Shown: positions 8,835-18,600, numbered from the stretch's first letter. The stretch: 64,000 nucleotides of DNA from Buchnera aphidicola (Schlechtendalia peitan) (GCA_039830055.1 CP140043.1:1-64000); one strand, 5' to 3'. The notes: generated from the letters alone by a model not told the origin. Made by a program: numbers and translations.

Positions 8835-11249
8835 TTATACATCAATATTAGTTGCTTTTAGTGCATGCAATTCTATAAATAATTTTCTAGGTTCTACAGC
8901 ATCGCCCATAAGAGTATTAAATAATTTATTAGTACTATCAATATTATTAATAGTTACATTAATCATACGTCTAGTATCAGGATTCATTGTTGTTTTCCAT
9001 AATTGATCTGGATTCATTTCTCCTAATCCTTTATATCTTTGTACAAATACATGTTTTAAAGAATCGTCTATTAATAATTTCAAAGTTTTTTCAAAATTAT
9101 TAATTGAATAGAATTTTTTATCACGTTCTATAAACATATTATTATTTATTAATTTTTGTAATATTTCTCCTAAAGTACAGATTTTTTGATATTCATGACT
9201 ATTTAAAAATGTATTATGAAAATTGTATTCTTTCTGCTCTCCATTGATGTTTTTTATAATAACTAATGTATGAGTTTGTGTGATAGAATCATATATGGTA
9301 TCAAAAGTATAATGAGAATTATCATTTATTTTTACGTTTAAACTATTTGTAAAAATTTTTGCCCAATTGTTTAAGTCTTTTTTATTATTCAATTGATTTA
9401 ATTTAGGATGATAAAGTAATTCATTTAAGATAGTTAGGGGAAAATTATGATTCATTTGGTTCAATATTGATTGAATAAAATAATATTGTAATATAATTTT
9501 TTTTAGTATTTTGGTAGAATTATAGAGTATTTCAGAATTGTTAATAGTTTTCAGTGTTGCTCCTTCTAAGATTAGTTTTATTTTGTATTTTTCCATGGAT
9601 ATATTATCTTTAATATATTTTTCTTTTTTGTATCTTGTGACTTTATATAATGGGGGTTGAGCGATATATAGGTGCCCGCGTTTTATAATTTCAGGCATAT
9701 ATCGATAAAAAAATGTTAATAATAAAGTTCTAATATGCGATCCATCTATGTCAGCATCTGTCATAATAATAATACGATGATATCGTAGTTTTTCTGGGTG
9801 ATATTCGTTATTTCCTATTCCACATCCTAAAGCTGTTATAAGTGAAGTAACTTCTTGTGAAGATAACATCTTTTCAAATTTTGCTTTTTCTACATTAAGA
9901 ATTTTCCCTTTAAGAGGAAGAATAGCTTGGTTTTTTCTATTTCTAGCTTGTTTTGCAGACCCCCCTGCGGAATCTCCTTCTACTAAATAAATTTCTGAAA
10001 AAACAGGATCTTTTTCTTGACAATCTGCTAATTTTCCTGGCAGCGTTGTTAGATCTGAAAATCCTTTTTTTCTAGTAATTTCTCTAGCACGGCGGGCTGC
10101 ATTTCTTACTCGAGCAGATTCTAGAATTTTTGTAATGATATTTTTAGCATCGTGCGGATTTTCTAGGAGAAATTCTGTTAAATGTTCATTTACTAGAGAT
10201 TCTATTGCTGATTTGACTTCTGATGAAACTAATTTATTTTTAGTTTGAGATGAAAATTTTGGATCACTAATTTTAATAGATATAATTGCAATTAGTCCTT
10301 CCCGTGAATCTTCTCCGATGATATTTATTTTATTTTTTTTAGTATATCCTTCTTTATCTATGTAGTTGTTTATTGTTCTAGTTAATGCCGATCGAAAACC
10401 AGCTAAATGTGTACCTCCATCTTGTTGAGGAATATTATTAGTAAAGCAACATATGTGTTCTTTAAATTCATTATTCCATTGCATAGCGATTTCTACCCCG
10501 ATATCATCTTTTTTAGATAAGAAGTAAAATATTTTGGAATGGATTAATTTTTTTTGTTTATTAAGAAATTGAATAAATGCTTTTAATCCTCCTTGGTGGT
10601 GATAATATTCATGTGCTTTATTACATATATCATATAAATGTATTGATACTTTAGAATTTAAAAAGGATAGTTCTTGTAATCTTTTAGATAAAATGTCAAA
10701 ATTAAATTTAATAATATTTGTAAAAACATTTAAATTAGGCCAGAAACGTATTTTTGTACCTTTTAGTTTGGTTTGTCCTATGATACTTAATGGACCTTTA
10801 GGATTTCCATTGTGATAAATTTGTTGGTATATTTTATTTTCTCGGTAAATATTTAATTCTAATGTTTTAGATAAAGCATTAACTACTGAAACACCTACTC
10901 CATGTAATCCTCCAGAGATTTTATAAGAATCACTATCGAATTTTCCTCCAGCATGAAGAACGGTCATAATTACTTCTGCTGCAGAAATGCCCTCTTCATT
11001 ATGAATATCAGTAGGAATGCCTCTTCCGTCATCTTGAACGGATATAGAATTATCATCATGCATGGTCACTATTATTTCTTTGCAAAAACCAGCTAATGCT
11101 TCATCTATAGAATTGTCAACTATTTCAAAAACCATATGATGTAAACCAGTGCCGTCATCTGTATTTCCTATATACATTCCAGGACGTTTTCGAACTGCGT
11201 CTAAACCCTTTAATACTTTTATATTAATTGAACTATAAGAATTTGGCAT
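8835..11249 (-). CDS. gyrB: DNA gyrase subunit B
   Basis: ATPase subunit of gyrase, which introduces negative supercoils with GyrA. From the start MPNSYSSINIKVLKGLDAVR (ATG at 11249) the protein is 804 residues, the same as E. coli. The frame can begin seven codons earlier (11270), but homology favours the later ATG. GHKL ATPase motifs are present (DNSIDEALAG, DGRGIPT, GGLHGVGVSVVNALS), followed by the TOPRIM signature EGDSAGGSAKQARNR and the DADIDGSHIRTLLLTFFYR metal site. The C-terminal YKGLGEMNPDQLWKTTMNP is intact. It is followed, on the minus strand, only by the convergent spacer to atpC. Confidence 0.98.
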   Translation of the reverse strand: MPNSYSSINIKVLKGLDAVRKRPGMYIGNTDDGTGLHHMVFEIVDNSIDEALAGFCKEIIVTMHDDNSISVQDDGRGIPTDIHNEEGISAAEVIMTVLHAGGKFDSDSYKISGGLHGVGVSVVNALSKTLELNIYRENKIYQQIYHNGNPKGPLSIIGQTKLKGTKIRFWPNLNVFTNIIKFNFDILSKRLQELSFLNSKVSIHLYDICNKAHEYYHHQGGLKAFIQFLNKQKKLIHSKIFYFLSKKDDIGVEIAMQWNNEFKEHICCFTNNIPQQDGGTHLAGFRSALTRTINNYIDKEGYTKKNKINIIGEDSREGLIAIISIKISDPKFSSQTKNKLVSSEVKSAIESLVNEHLTEFLLENPHDAKNIITKILESARVRNAARRAREITRKKGFSDLTTLPGKLADCQEKDPVFSEIYLVEGDSAGGSAKQARNRKNQAILPLKGKILNVEKAKFEKMLSSQEVTSLITALGCGIGNNEYHPEKLRYHRIIIMTDADIDGSHIRTLLLTFFYRYMPEIIKRGHLYIAQPPLYKVTRYKKEKYIKDNISMEKYKIKLILEGATLKTINNSEILYNSTKILKKIILQYYFIQSILNQMNHNFPLTILNELLYHPKLNQLNNKKDLNNWAKIFTNSLNVKINDNSHYTFDTIYDSITQTHTLVIIKNINGEQKEYNFHNTFLNSHEYQKICTLGEILQKLINNNMFIERDKKFYSINNFEKTLKLLIDDSLKHVFVQRYKGLGEMNPDQLWKTTMNPDTRRMINVTINNIDSTNKLFNTLMGDAVEPRKLFIELHALKATNIDV

Positions 11250-11467
11250 TTTTATTCTTAATAACCTCATGAGACAAGATCAATGTTTTAAATAAGATAA
11301 ATTATCTTAAATTCTTTTTTTGGCATTGCATAAAATTTTGTATTTATGATTATGTAATATGTATACTTTTAAAAAATATATTATATAAATATATGGTGAT
11401 TTATATATCATTAAATTATTGTATATTCAATAGTAGTTTTAAATGTATTAAATATATTTCCGAGTAT

Positions 11468-12583
11468 TTATGTTTGTAATGGCATTAAAATGTATATTGA
11501 TTTATAACTATAATTATTATTTGTATAGTTGTTGTGAATTTGTATACTAGTATTAGAGTTGTTAACTAATAAGCATATTTCATTATTCTTAATTACATTT
11601 AAAATATCTAACATATAGTTAGCATTAATAGATAACTCAATATTGGTATTAGTGTAAATTATATTTAAAATTTCATAGGCTTGTTCGTCGTGTTGATTAC
11701 TAGTGGTTATTTTGAGTTGATATTTGTCGTTTTTAAGTAAAACACCTTGAAACAGCTCGTTTGATAAGATAACTATACGTGATAGCGCTTGTTTAAATAA
11801 AAGTGTATCAATAATAATTTTATTATTAGAACATTTAGATATGATAGATGAGTATTTTGGAAAGTGTGCTTGAATTGCTTTGCTAGTAAAGATAACATCA
11901 TTTATATAAATTTGGAAATAATTTTCATTTATTTTTATAAAAGCTGGTGTTAATGAATCATCTAATAATCGTAATAATTCAATTACTCCTCTTCTTGGTA
12001 ATATTATTGAATAATATTGACAAGAGTGTTTTAATGGTGTTTTAGATATAGCTATGCGATAACCATCGGTAGCTATTGCATATAAATGCTGATTTTTTAT
12101 TTCTAGTAATAATCCGTTAAGGAAATATCTTAAATCTTGAACGGCCATAGAAAATTGTGTAATAAAAATTATGTTTTTAAGCATTGTTTGCATTATAGAA
12201 AATTCAATTTGATTTTTTATTTTTTCAAAAACAGGAAAATTGGCTGCTGGTAACGTTGCTAACGAATAATAACTATTTTTTGAAAGAATCTTTAACTTAT
12301 TTTTTTCTAATGATAGAACAATATTAGAATCATTGGGTAATTGACGACATACAGATAATATTTTCTTCCCAGATACTGTAATATTACCTGGTGAATAGGA
12401 AAGAATTGCTGACGTTTTTGCTTGAATTTCTAATTCTAAATTAGTAGAAGTTAAAAATAAGGTGTTATCCTTTATTTCTAAAAGAACATTTTCTAATATA
12501 GGATGCAAAGTGTTTTTTATTACTAAACTATTTATTTTTTGTAAAGAATTGAGAAGATTTTTTTTTGTTATTTCAAATTTCAT
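11468..12583 (-). CDS. dnaN: DNA polymerase III sliding clamp (beta subunit)
   Basis: Ring-shaped processivity factor of the replicative polymerase. 371 residues against 366 in E. coli, with the N-terminus MKFEITKKNLLNSLQKI aligning with the family. The C-terminus YILMPLQT resembles the usual end YVVMPMRL. The three-domain architecture is inferred from full length. No convincing Shine-Dalgarno sequence precedes the ATG. In enterobacteria it lies directly downstream of dnaA in one operon. Here nothing recognisable lies upstream for 1.2 kb, so the gene must have its own promoter. Confidence 0.96.
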   Translation of the reverse strand: MKFEITKKNLLNSLQKINSLVIKNTLHPILENVLLEIKDNTLFLTSTNLELEIQAKTSAILSYSPGNITVSGKKILSVCRQLPNDSNIVLSLEKNKLKILSKNSYYSLATLPAANFPVFEKIKNQIEFSIMQTMLKNIIFITQFSMAVQDLRYFLNGLLLEIKNQHLYAIATDGYRIAISKTPLKHSCQYYSIILPRRGVIELLRLLDDSLTPAFIKINENYFQIYINDVIFTSKAIQAHFPKYSSIISKCSNNKIIIDTLLFKQALSRIVILSNELFQGVLLKNDKYQLKITTSNQHDEQAYEILNIIYTNTNIELSINANYMLDILNVIKNNEICLLVNNSNTSIQIHNNYTNNNYSYKSIYILMPLQT

Positions 12584-13161
12584 AAATTTGTTGATATAGC
12601 ATTGTAAGTAAATTCGAATATATATTTTTATAATATAGTTTTTTATATTAAGTTATACTATTTTTATATATTTCATTAAAGTTAGATAATTGCTTGTATT
12701 AAAAATATATTTTTAGTAAATTACAGTTTATAGAATGATTTTTTTAAACGTATTCGTATAATATAAGTTATTTATATAAGATTAACATTAATAATTATTT
12801 TTGTTAAAATTTTGTATAAAGTAGTTTTTAGTAAAATTAGTTTTAAGTTTAGTTCAATAAAAATGTTATATTATAAATAATATCTAATGTTTGATTATTT
12901 ATTTAATGATCATTTTTATATTAAAGATATTAATAAGTACAATAATTATGAATTCTATTTAGTAGTTTTTGTGAAAAGGTATATTGTGTTAATTAGAATT
13001 AATTAATAAAAAATTTAAATTTTTTATCTGAAAAAATTATAACACATTATTTTTAAATATATTTTTTTCATTCAAATATAATGTTTGGTCTTGATGTATT
13101 TTTATATTATTTGTATATTTTAAAAATGTTTAAAAATTCAAATGTGATATATAAATATTAT

Positions 13162-13314
13162 AAAGTTTAAATTATTTTAAATATTATTTAAAAATTTTAA
13201 AGTTTAAAAATGTATGTATATTATATACATTTTTAAACTTTAAAATTTTTATAAGATAATTTCGACATTATTTATTTTAAAATTAATTTTTAACTATTAA
13301 TGTTTAAGTTTAAA
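13162..13314. repeat. Cluster of four AAAGTTTAAA-type decamers
   Basis: AAAGTTTAAA occurs at 13162-13171 and 13199-13208, its reverse complement TTTAAACTTT at 13232-13241, and TAAGTTTAAA (one change) at 13305-13314. Two of them lie in the arms of the hairpin at 13189-13251. The density is suggestive of a direct-repeat array, but in DNA this AT-rich chance must be considered. Confidence 0.35.
13189..13251. repeat. Perfect 27-bp inverted repeat in the dnaN-rpmH gap
   Basis: Bases 13189-13215 are exactly complementary to 13225-13251, with a nine-base spacer. The stem is almost all A-T with a few G-C pairs. It lies between two divergently transcribed genes, where no terminator is expected, so a role in replication, regulation or nucleoid structure is possible. 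No coding potential. Confidence 0.75.
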
Positions 13315-13809
13315 TATAAATACATTAAGATATATTATAGTAGGGAATCATTTGCTTCGATATTAAATTTTTTAAATGCACTATTTTTAAGGTATTTTAT
13401 ATATTTAAAAAAGTAATAAAATACATCATATGTTAAACAAATTATATATTACTTCTGAATTTCTGTTTTTTGTATTAAATTTCTATTTATTTTTTTAGTT
13501 TAATAAAATTTTGTAAATATGTATACTACATTTTTTCAGAATAATTAAAGTTATAAAAATATTATTTATTATAATAATTTAGTATAACTACAATTTAATC
13601 ATGTTAATTATTTGTTAATTTGGTAATTCATTTATTTTATATTGTAAATATTTTAAAATAAAAATTTACAAACATTATATTTCTTTATATTGATGGTATT
13701 AATAAAATATAAATTTATTAACAGTCATGTTTATAGATTGGTATTTAAAAATTGTAAATTTAATAATTATAAAATTTTAAATATATAAAAATTATAGGAT
13801 ATTAATAAA

Positions 13810-13956
13810 ATGAAACGTACTTTTCAACCTTCTTTATTAAAAAAACATAAATCTCATGGTTTTAGAGTTCGAATGAGTACAAAAAATGGTCGTCATATTT
13901 TAGCACGCCGGAGGGCTAAGCTTAGAATGCGTTTAACAGTATCTTCAAAAAAATAA
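13810..13956 (+). CDS. rpmH: 50S ribosomal protein L34
   Basis: Small basic protein of the large ribosomal subunit, 48 residues against 46 in E. coli. It begins MKRTFQPSLLKKHKSHGFR and contains the L34 signature ARRRAK (residues 32-37). The gene is too short for many gene finders but is unmistakable. AGGATA about ten bases before the ATG serves as ribosome site. It heads the cluster rpmH-rnpA-yidD-yidC-mnmE, the enterobacterial order. Confidence 0.97.
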   Translation: MKRTFQPSLLKKHKSHGFRVRMSTKNGRHILARRRAKLRMRLTVSSKK

Positions 13957-13964
13957 TTATAACA

Positions 13965-14306
13965 ATGACTAATGTTTTTAAAAAAAGAGTAAGATTGTTA
14001 AATTCTGCACATTTTAAATATGTTTTCAACAAATTTAATAAAATCTATTGTAAAGAATTAATAATATTAGAACGAACGAATAAATTAACATTTTCGCGTT
14101 TAGGAATATGTATATCTAAAAAGAAAATACGACATGCATGTAAAAGAAATCATATTAAGCGAATAATTAGAGAAAGTTTTAGATTAATTCAAAATCAGTT
14201 AATTAATTCAGATTTTATAGTAGTTATAAATGCACAGTCTTTAAATATAAGTCAAAAATTGTTAGCAGAAAAAATAGGAAAATTATGGATATATTATTAT
14301 CAATAA
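13965..14306 (+). CDS. rnpA: Ribonuclease P protein component
   Basis: Basic protein cofactor of RNase P, which removes 5' leaders from tRNA precursors. 113 residues, slightly shorter than the 119 of E. coli. The conserved RNR-type block is visible as KRNHIKRIIRESFR (about residues 65-78), preceded by the hydrophobic LGICISKKKIRHA strand. It starts eight bases after rpmH and its last 22 bases overlap yidD, as in many gammaproteobacteria. The RNase P RNA gene (rnpB) is not in this window. Confidence 0.95.
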   Translation: MTNVFKKRVRLLNSAHFKYVFNKFNKIYCKELIILERTNKLTFSRLGICISKKKIRHACKRNHIKRIIRESFRLIQNQLINSDFIVVINAQSLNISQKLLAEKIGKLWIYYYQ

Positions 14307-14542
14307 TTACTAAATTTATTATTTTAATTGTTCTATTTTATCAGCGTTTTATTAGTATTTTATTTGTACCTCATTGTCGATTTTATCCTACTTGTTCATA
14401 TTATGCTCTATCTGTATTAAGACATTTTGGATTAATAAAAGGGTGTTTTTTAATTATTAATCGAATTTTGAAATGTCATCCTTTTCATTCTGGTGGTTAT
14501 GATAATATATCAAAAACAGTTAGAAAAAAAAGAGAACATTAA
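14285..14542 (+). CDS. yidD: Membrane protein insertion efficiency factor YidD
   Basis: Small membrane-associated protein that in E. coli improves YidC-dependent insertion. 85 residues, with an amphipathic/hydrophobic N-terminus, the family core CRFYPTCSYYA (about residues 33-43) and the later HPFHSGGYD (about 61-69). The conserved cysteines are kept. It overlaps rnpA by 22 bases and ends two bases before yidC, so the three are translationally coupled. Confidence 0.94.
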   Translation: MDILLSIITKFIILIVLFYQRFISILFVPHCRFYPTCSYYALSVLRHFGLIKGCFLIINRILKCHPFHSGGYDNISKTVRKKREH

Positions 14543-14544
14543 AT

Positions 14545-16134
14545 ATGGATTTGCGACGTGTTTTTTTTATATTAGGATTTTTTATAATTATATTTATAAT
14601 TTGGAAAATTTGGAAATTTAGTGTTAATTCTTATACAAATCAATCGTTATATCAAAATTATCATGTTAATTCGAAAAATTATCTAAATAAAAATATTATT
14701 TCGATTAAAACTGATGTTCTATATATAAAAATTAATTTAGAAGGTGGAGATATTGAACAAGTTAAATTATTAAATTTTAAAAATAAATTAAATTCTTCTG
14801 AACCATTGATTTTATTAGATACTCAAGATAACTTTTTATATCAGACAAGAAGTGGATTGATAGGAAAAGATGGTTTAGATAATTGGAATACTATAACGAG
14901 ACCTGTTTATAAAACTCAATATAAATGTTTTGAATTGAGTAATAGTAAAGAAGAATTGCGAATACCATTAGTTTATACATCACATGATGGAATAAAATAC
15001 ATCAAAACATTTATATTTAAGCCTAAATCTTATGATATAAAAATTGAATATACAATACATAACAATACAAATAGGAATTTAGAAATGTCTATGTTTGGTG
15101 GATTAAGACAGACTATTTCAACTCCTGACGATAAAAGTAGCAATAACTTTTATTTACAAACTTTTCGAGGTGCAGCATATTCAACAGATAATACCAAATA
15201 TGAAAAATATCAATTTGATTCTGTTTTTAGGAAAAAAAAATTGCATGTTATGACACATAATGGATGGATAGCAATGTTACAACAATATTTTGTATCAGCA
15301 TGGATTCCAAATAATATTCAATTAAATACATTTTATACTAATAATATTGATAGTAATACAATTGAAATTGGGTTTTATTCCAATACAATGTATGTAAATC
15401 CAAAAAGCACAATGACATGTAGTTCAAAATTATGGATAGGACCAGAGATACAAGAAAAAATGGCTGTATTAGCACCTAATCTTGATTTAACTGTTGATTA
15501 TGGATGGTTATGGTTTCTTTCTCAACCTTTATTTAAATTATTAAAATTATTAAATAACATTGTAGGAAATTGGGGTGTATCAATTATTTTAATTACTTTT
15601 ATTATGAGAGGAGCAATGTATCCTTTAACCAAAGCTCAGTATAAAACTATGTCTAAGATGAAGATTCTGCAACCTAAAATAGACAAAATAAAGCACAATT
15701 ATAAAAATAATAGACAAAAAATGAGTGAAGAAATGCTAATACTATATAAAAACGAAAAAATTAATCCATTAGGGGGTTGTTTTCCGTTATTAATACAAAT
15801 GCCTATTTTTTTAGCATTATATTATATGTTAATTAATTCTGTAGAATTGAGGCATGCTCCGTTTATTTGGTGGATTAAAGATTTATCAGGTTCAGATCCA
15901 TACTATGTGTTGCCTATCTTAATGGGTATTACAATGTTTATTATTCAACAAATTACTCCAACTAATATATCAGATCCTGTGCAAAAAAAGGTGTTATATG
16001 TTGTTCCAATAATATTTACTACGTTTTTTTTATGGTTCCCATCTGGATTAGTATTATACTATATTGTTAGTAATTTAGTTACTATTATTCAACAAAAATT
16101 AATTTCTAATCAATTTGATAATATTAATAAATAA
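14545..16134 (+). CDS. yidC: Membrane protein insertase YidC
   Basis: Inner-membrane insertase of the YidC/Oxa1/Alb3 family, acting alone or with SecYEG; subunits a and c of ATP synthase are classic clients, and their genes are in this window. 529 residues (E. coli 548). An N-terminal membrane anchor (MDLRRVFFILGFFIIIF) is followed by a large periplasmic domain and then the conserved membrane core. The core includes the WGVSIILITFIMRG helix, whose Arg is the functional groove residue, and the NPLGGCFPLLIQMPIFLALY block. It follows yidD directly. Confidence 0.97.
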   Translation: MDLRRVFFILGFFIIIFIIWKIWKFSVNSYTNQSLYQNYHVNSKNYLNKNIISIKTDVLYIKINLEGGDIEQVKLLNFKNKLNSSEPLILLDTQDNFLYQTRSGLIGKDGLDNWNTITRPVYKTQYKCFELSNSKEELRIPLVYTSHDGIKYIKTFIFKPKSYDIKIEYTIHNNTNRNLEMSMFGGLRQTISTPDDKSSNNFYLQTFRGAAYSTDNTKYEKYQFDSVFRKKKLHVMTHNGWIAMLQQYFVSAWIPNNIQLNTFYTNNIDSNTIEIGFYSNTMYVNPKSTMTCSSKLWIGPEIQEKMAVLAPNLDLTVDYGWLWFLSQPLFKLLKLLNNIVGNWGVSIILITFIMRGAMYPLTKAQYKTMSKMKILQPKIDKIKHNYKNNRQKMSEEMLILYKNEKINPLGGCFPLLIQMPIFLALYYMLINSVELRHAPFIWWIKDLSGSDPYYVLPILMGITMFIIQQITPTNISDPVQKKVLYVVPIIFTTFFLWFPSGLVLYYIVSNLVTIIQQKLISNQFDNINK

Positions 16135-16221
16135 ACAGTTAACATTTAATAAATATTTAAAAAATTGAAAGAATGATTGTATAAAAAATTGTTATATTTT
16201 TAAAGGAATATTATTTAGAAT

Positions 16222-17595
16222 ATGTTTTTTAAAAACGATACAATCGTATCACGAGTAATGCCTGAAATAAGGTGTAATATTGGAATTATTAGAGTGTCTG
16301 GACCTTTAGCATCTAGAGCTTCTATTAAAATTTTAAACAAGATTCCTTTGTCTAGATATGCTTATTATTCTCCATTTTTAGATAAAAATGGTATGATTAT
16401 AGATCATGGAATTGCTTTATGGTTTCCTAATCCTAATTCTTTTACGGGAGAAGATGTTTTAGAGTTACAAGGACATGGAAATCCAATTATAATTAATATG
16501 TTAATTTCTAATATACTTTCTATTCCTAACATTCGTTTAGCAAAACCCGGAGAATTTTCTGAACGAGCTTTTTTAAATGGAAAAATAGATTTAATACAGG
16601 CTGAGTCTATAATTGATATAATTAATTCTACTTCTGAACAAGCGATACGTGCTGCATTAAAATCATTGCAAGGATCATTTTCTATACATATCAAAAAAAT
16701 AGTAAAAAAAATTATTAAGTTTAGAATGATTATAGAAACATTAATTAATTTTTCTGAAGATGACATAGGTTTAGATTATGAATATGATATTGAATATACA
16801 ATTAACAAATTAATTTTACTATTAAAAAATATTTATAATATTTCTACAAAAAGTAATATTTTACGTGAAGGCATAAAAGTAGTTATATGTGGTTATCCTA
16901 ATTCAGGAAAATCAAGTTTATTAAATTCTTTATTGTGTTTTGATCGTGCAATAGTTACTAATATTCCAGGTACTACTCGTGATATTATTTATGAAGATGT
17001 ACATATAAACGGAATGTTATTTCATTTAGTAGATACAGCTGGTTTACGTTTTACTAAAAATGTTATTGAAAAAATTGGAATAAAACTTGCTTGGAAAGAA
17101 ATAAATTTAGCTGATCACATATTATTTGTAGTTGATGGTGCTTGCGATTTGTATACTCAAAAAAAGAATTATTCTAATTTTATTAAAATATTGTCAGAAA
17201 ATTCTAATGTTACTGTCATTTTTAATAAGTTAGATCTTCAAAATTTTAAAGTACATATTGAAAGTTTTAAAAATAGTAATCATATTTTTGTATCTACAAA
17301 AACTGGAGAAGGTATTGAAAAATTGCGCCAGTATTTATATGATAATTTTAAAATGAAAAATTTTTGTAATAATAGTGAGGATGTATTTTTAGCTAGACGT
17401 CGTCATATAGATGCTTTGGAAAAAGTTTTAAATTATATGAAAGATAGTAAAAAAAATTGGAAAATAAATAACAATATTGAATTGTTAGCAGAAGATATGC
17501 GTGTTTGTCAAAATGAATTAAACAGCATTACTGGTTCTTTTACTTCCGATCAATTATTATCTCAAATTTTTTCTAATTTTTGTATTGGTAAGTAA
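16222..17595 (+). CDS. mnmE: tRNA modification GTPase MnmE (TrmE)
   Basis: GTPase partner of MnmG in wobble-uridine modification. 457 residues. The N-terminal domain binds the folate one-carbon donor (PGEFSERAFLNGKIDL about residues 110-125). It is followed by a helical region and an inserted Ras-like G domain with P-loop GYPNSGKS (224-231), G2/G3 motifs (PGTTRD, DTAG) and NKLD. The C-terminal CIGK is the catalytic C-x-G-K tail of the family. Ribosome site AAGGAA upstream. The gene order yidC-mnmE matches E. coli. Confidence 0.97.
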   Translation: MFFKNDTIVSRVMPEIRCNIGIIRVSGPLASRASIKILNKIPLSRYAYYSPFLDKNGMIIDHGIALWFPNPNSFTGEDVLELQGHGNPIIINMLISNILSIPNIRLAKPGEFSERAFLNGKIDLIQAESIIDIINSTSEQAIRAALKSLQGSFSIHIKKIVKKIIKFRMIIETLINFSEDDIGLDYEYDIEYTINKLILLLKNIYNISTKSNILREGIKVVICGYPNSGKSSLLNSLLCFDRAIVTNIPGTTRDIIYEDVHINGMLFHLVDTAGLRFTKNVIEKIGIKLAWKEINLADHILFVVDGACDLYTQKKNYSNFIKILSENSNVTVIFNKLDLQNFKVHIESFKNSNHIFVSTKTGEGIEKLRQYLYDNFKMKNFCNNSEDVFLARRRHIDALEKVLNYMKDSKKNWKINNNIELLAEDMRVCQNELNSITGSFTSDQLLSQIFSNFCIGK

Positions 17596-17628
17596 TATAT
17601 TTTTGTAATTAACATTTAATAATTGCAT

Positions 17629-18309
17629 ATGACACATTGTAACATTTTTTCTGAAGAAGACACATTATTAATAAATGCTCAAGGATTACATGGATATAGT
17701 ATAAAAGAATTAGCATATTCTATATCTAAACCTCTTCCTGTGTGTTTAAAAAATAATAAAGGGTTTATTGGAATACTTATAGAATCTCTTTTAGGTGTAA
17801 TAACTAATAATAGAATTAGTCCAGATTTTTGTGAATTAAATATAGAATTAAAAACAATTCCGATATGTTCTGAAGGATATCCATTAGAAAACACATTTAT
17901 TTGTTATGTGCCTCTATTTAAAAATATTGGTTTAACATGGGAAAGTTCATATATATATAAAAAAATACGAAAAATATTATGGATTCCTATTCAAGGCAGT
18001 CGAAATAGTGAATTTTTTAACAAAAAAGTTGGACATGCTTTTATATGGAGTCCTAGTATACTTGAAGATAATTATTTGAAAAAAGACTGGGAAGAATTTA
18101 TGGATTATATTATTTTAGGAAAAGTAAATAAGATAAAATCTCAATATGGAAGTGTTCTTCAAGTAAAAAAAAAATCTAAACGTAATGTTTTAACTAAATA
18201 TATTAATGAATACGGTAAGATATCGTTAACTGTTCCACGAGCATTTTATTTTAGAAAAAAGTTTACTTATTCATTGCTTAAAAACGCATTTTATAAAAAA
18301 TTTTTATAA
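17629..18309 (+). CDS. mutH: DNA mismatch repair endonuclease MutH
   Basis: Endonuclease that nicks the unmethylated strand at hemimethylated GATC when activated by MutS-MutL. 226 residues from the ATG at 17629 (a TTG two codons upstream also fits the frame). The conserved core GYSIKELA, GFIGILIESLLG and PDFCELNIELKTIP aligns with E. coli; the catalytic Asp66, Glu73 and Lys75 of the D-(X)n-E-X-K site are all present. Later blocks GLTWESS, VLWIPI-like LWIPIQGS and DWEEFMDYIILG also match. The position between mnmE and tRNA-Phe/groES is not the E. coli one. No dam gene is in this window. Confidence 0.93.
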   Translation: MTHCNIFSEEDTLLINAQGLHGYSIKELAYSISKPLPVCLKNNKGFIGILIESLLGVITNNRISPDFCELNIELKTIPICSEGYPLENTFICYVPLFKNIGLTWESSYIYKKIRKILWIPIQGSRNSEFFNKKVGHAFIWSPSILEDNYLKKDWEEFMDYIILGKVNKIKSQYGSVLQVKKKSKRNVLTKYINEYGKISLTVPRAFYFRKKFTYSLLKNAFYKKFL

Positions 18310-18317
18310 AAATTTTA

Positions 18318-18390
<73 letters not shown>

Positions 18391-18600
18391 ATAATATATT
18401 TATTTAAACATCAATGATTTAATGATGTCAATACTTTTTTTAGATAAAATGAATACTTCTATGGAATATGTGTAAATATATGCTATTATGTTAATAGCAT
18501 AGATATTTTATATTTTAAATTTTGAAATTTTATATTTTTGTTGTTTACCATAAGTTATATGTTTAAATATATTGTTTTATACAATAATTTTTTTTTAATA

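Larger units (their letters stand above)
12584..13809. other. 1.2 kb gene-free AT-rich region at the expected dnaA locus
   Basis: This is the longest non-coding stretch in the window, between divergent dnaN and rpmH. In E. coli and most Buchnera-type orders dnaA fills this place on the dnaN strand. I see no open frame of useful length, no Walker motif and no DnaA C-terminal signature on either strand, and no consensus DnaA box (TTATCCACA). The sequence is dominated by A and T. It holds a perfect 27-pair hairpin (13189-13251) and four near-identical copies of AAAGTTTAAA between 13162 and 13314. It may be a decayed dnaA, a replication-origin region, or both; the sequence alone does not decide. 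Confidence 0.6.

Noticed and set aside
8818..9006. 62-codon frame on the plus strand
   Set aside because: Lies almost wholly antisense to the conserved 3' end of gyrB and has no own signature or ribosome site.
12584..13809. RNase P RNA, tmRNA or 4.5S RNA in the large gap
   Set aside because: None of the conserved core sequences of these RNAs is present, and the G+C content is too low for a stable structured RNA.
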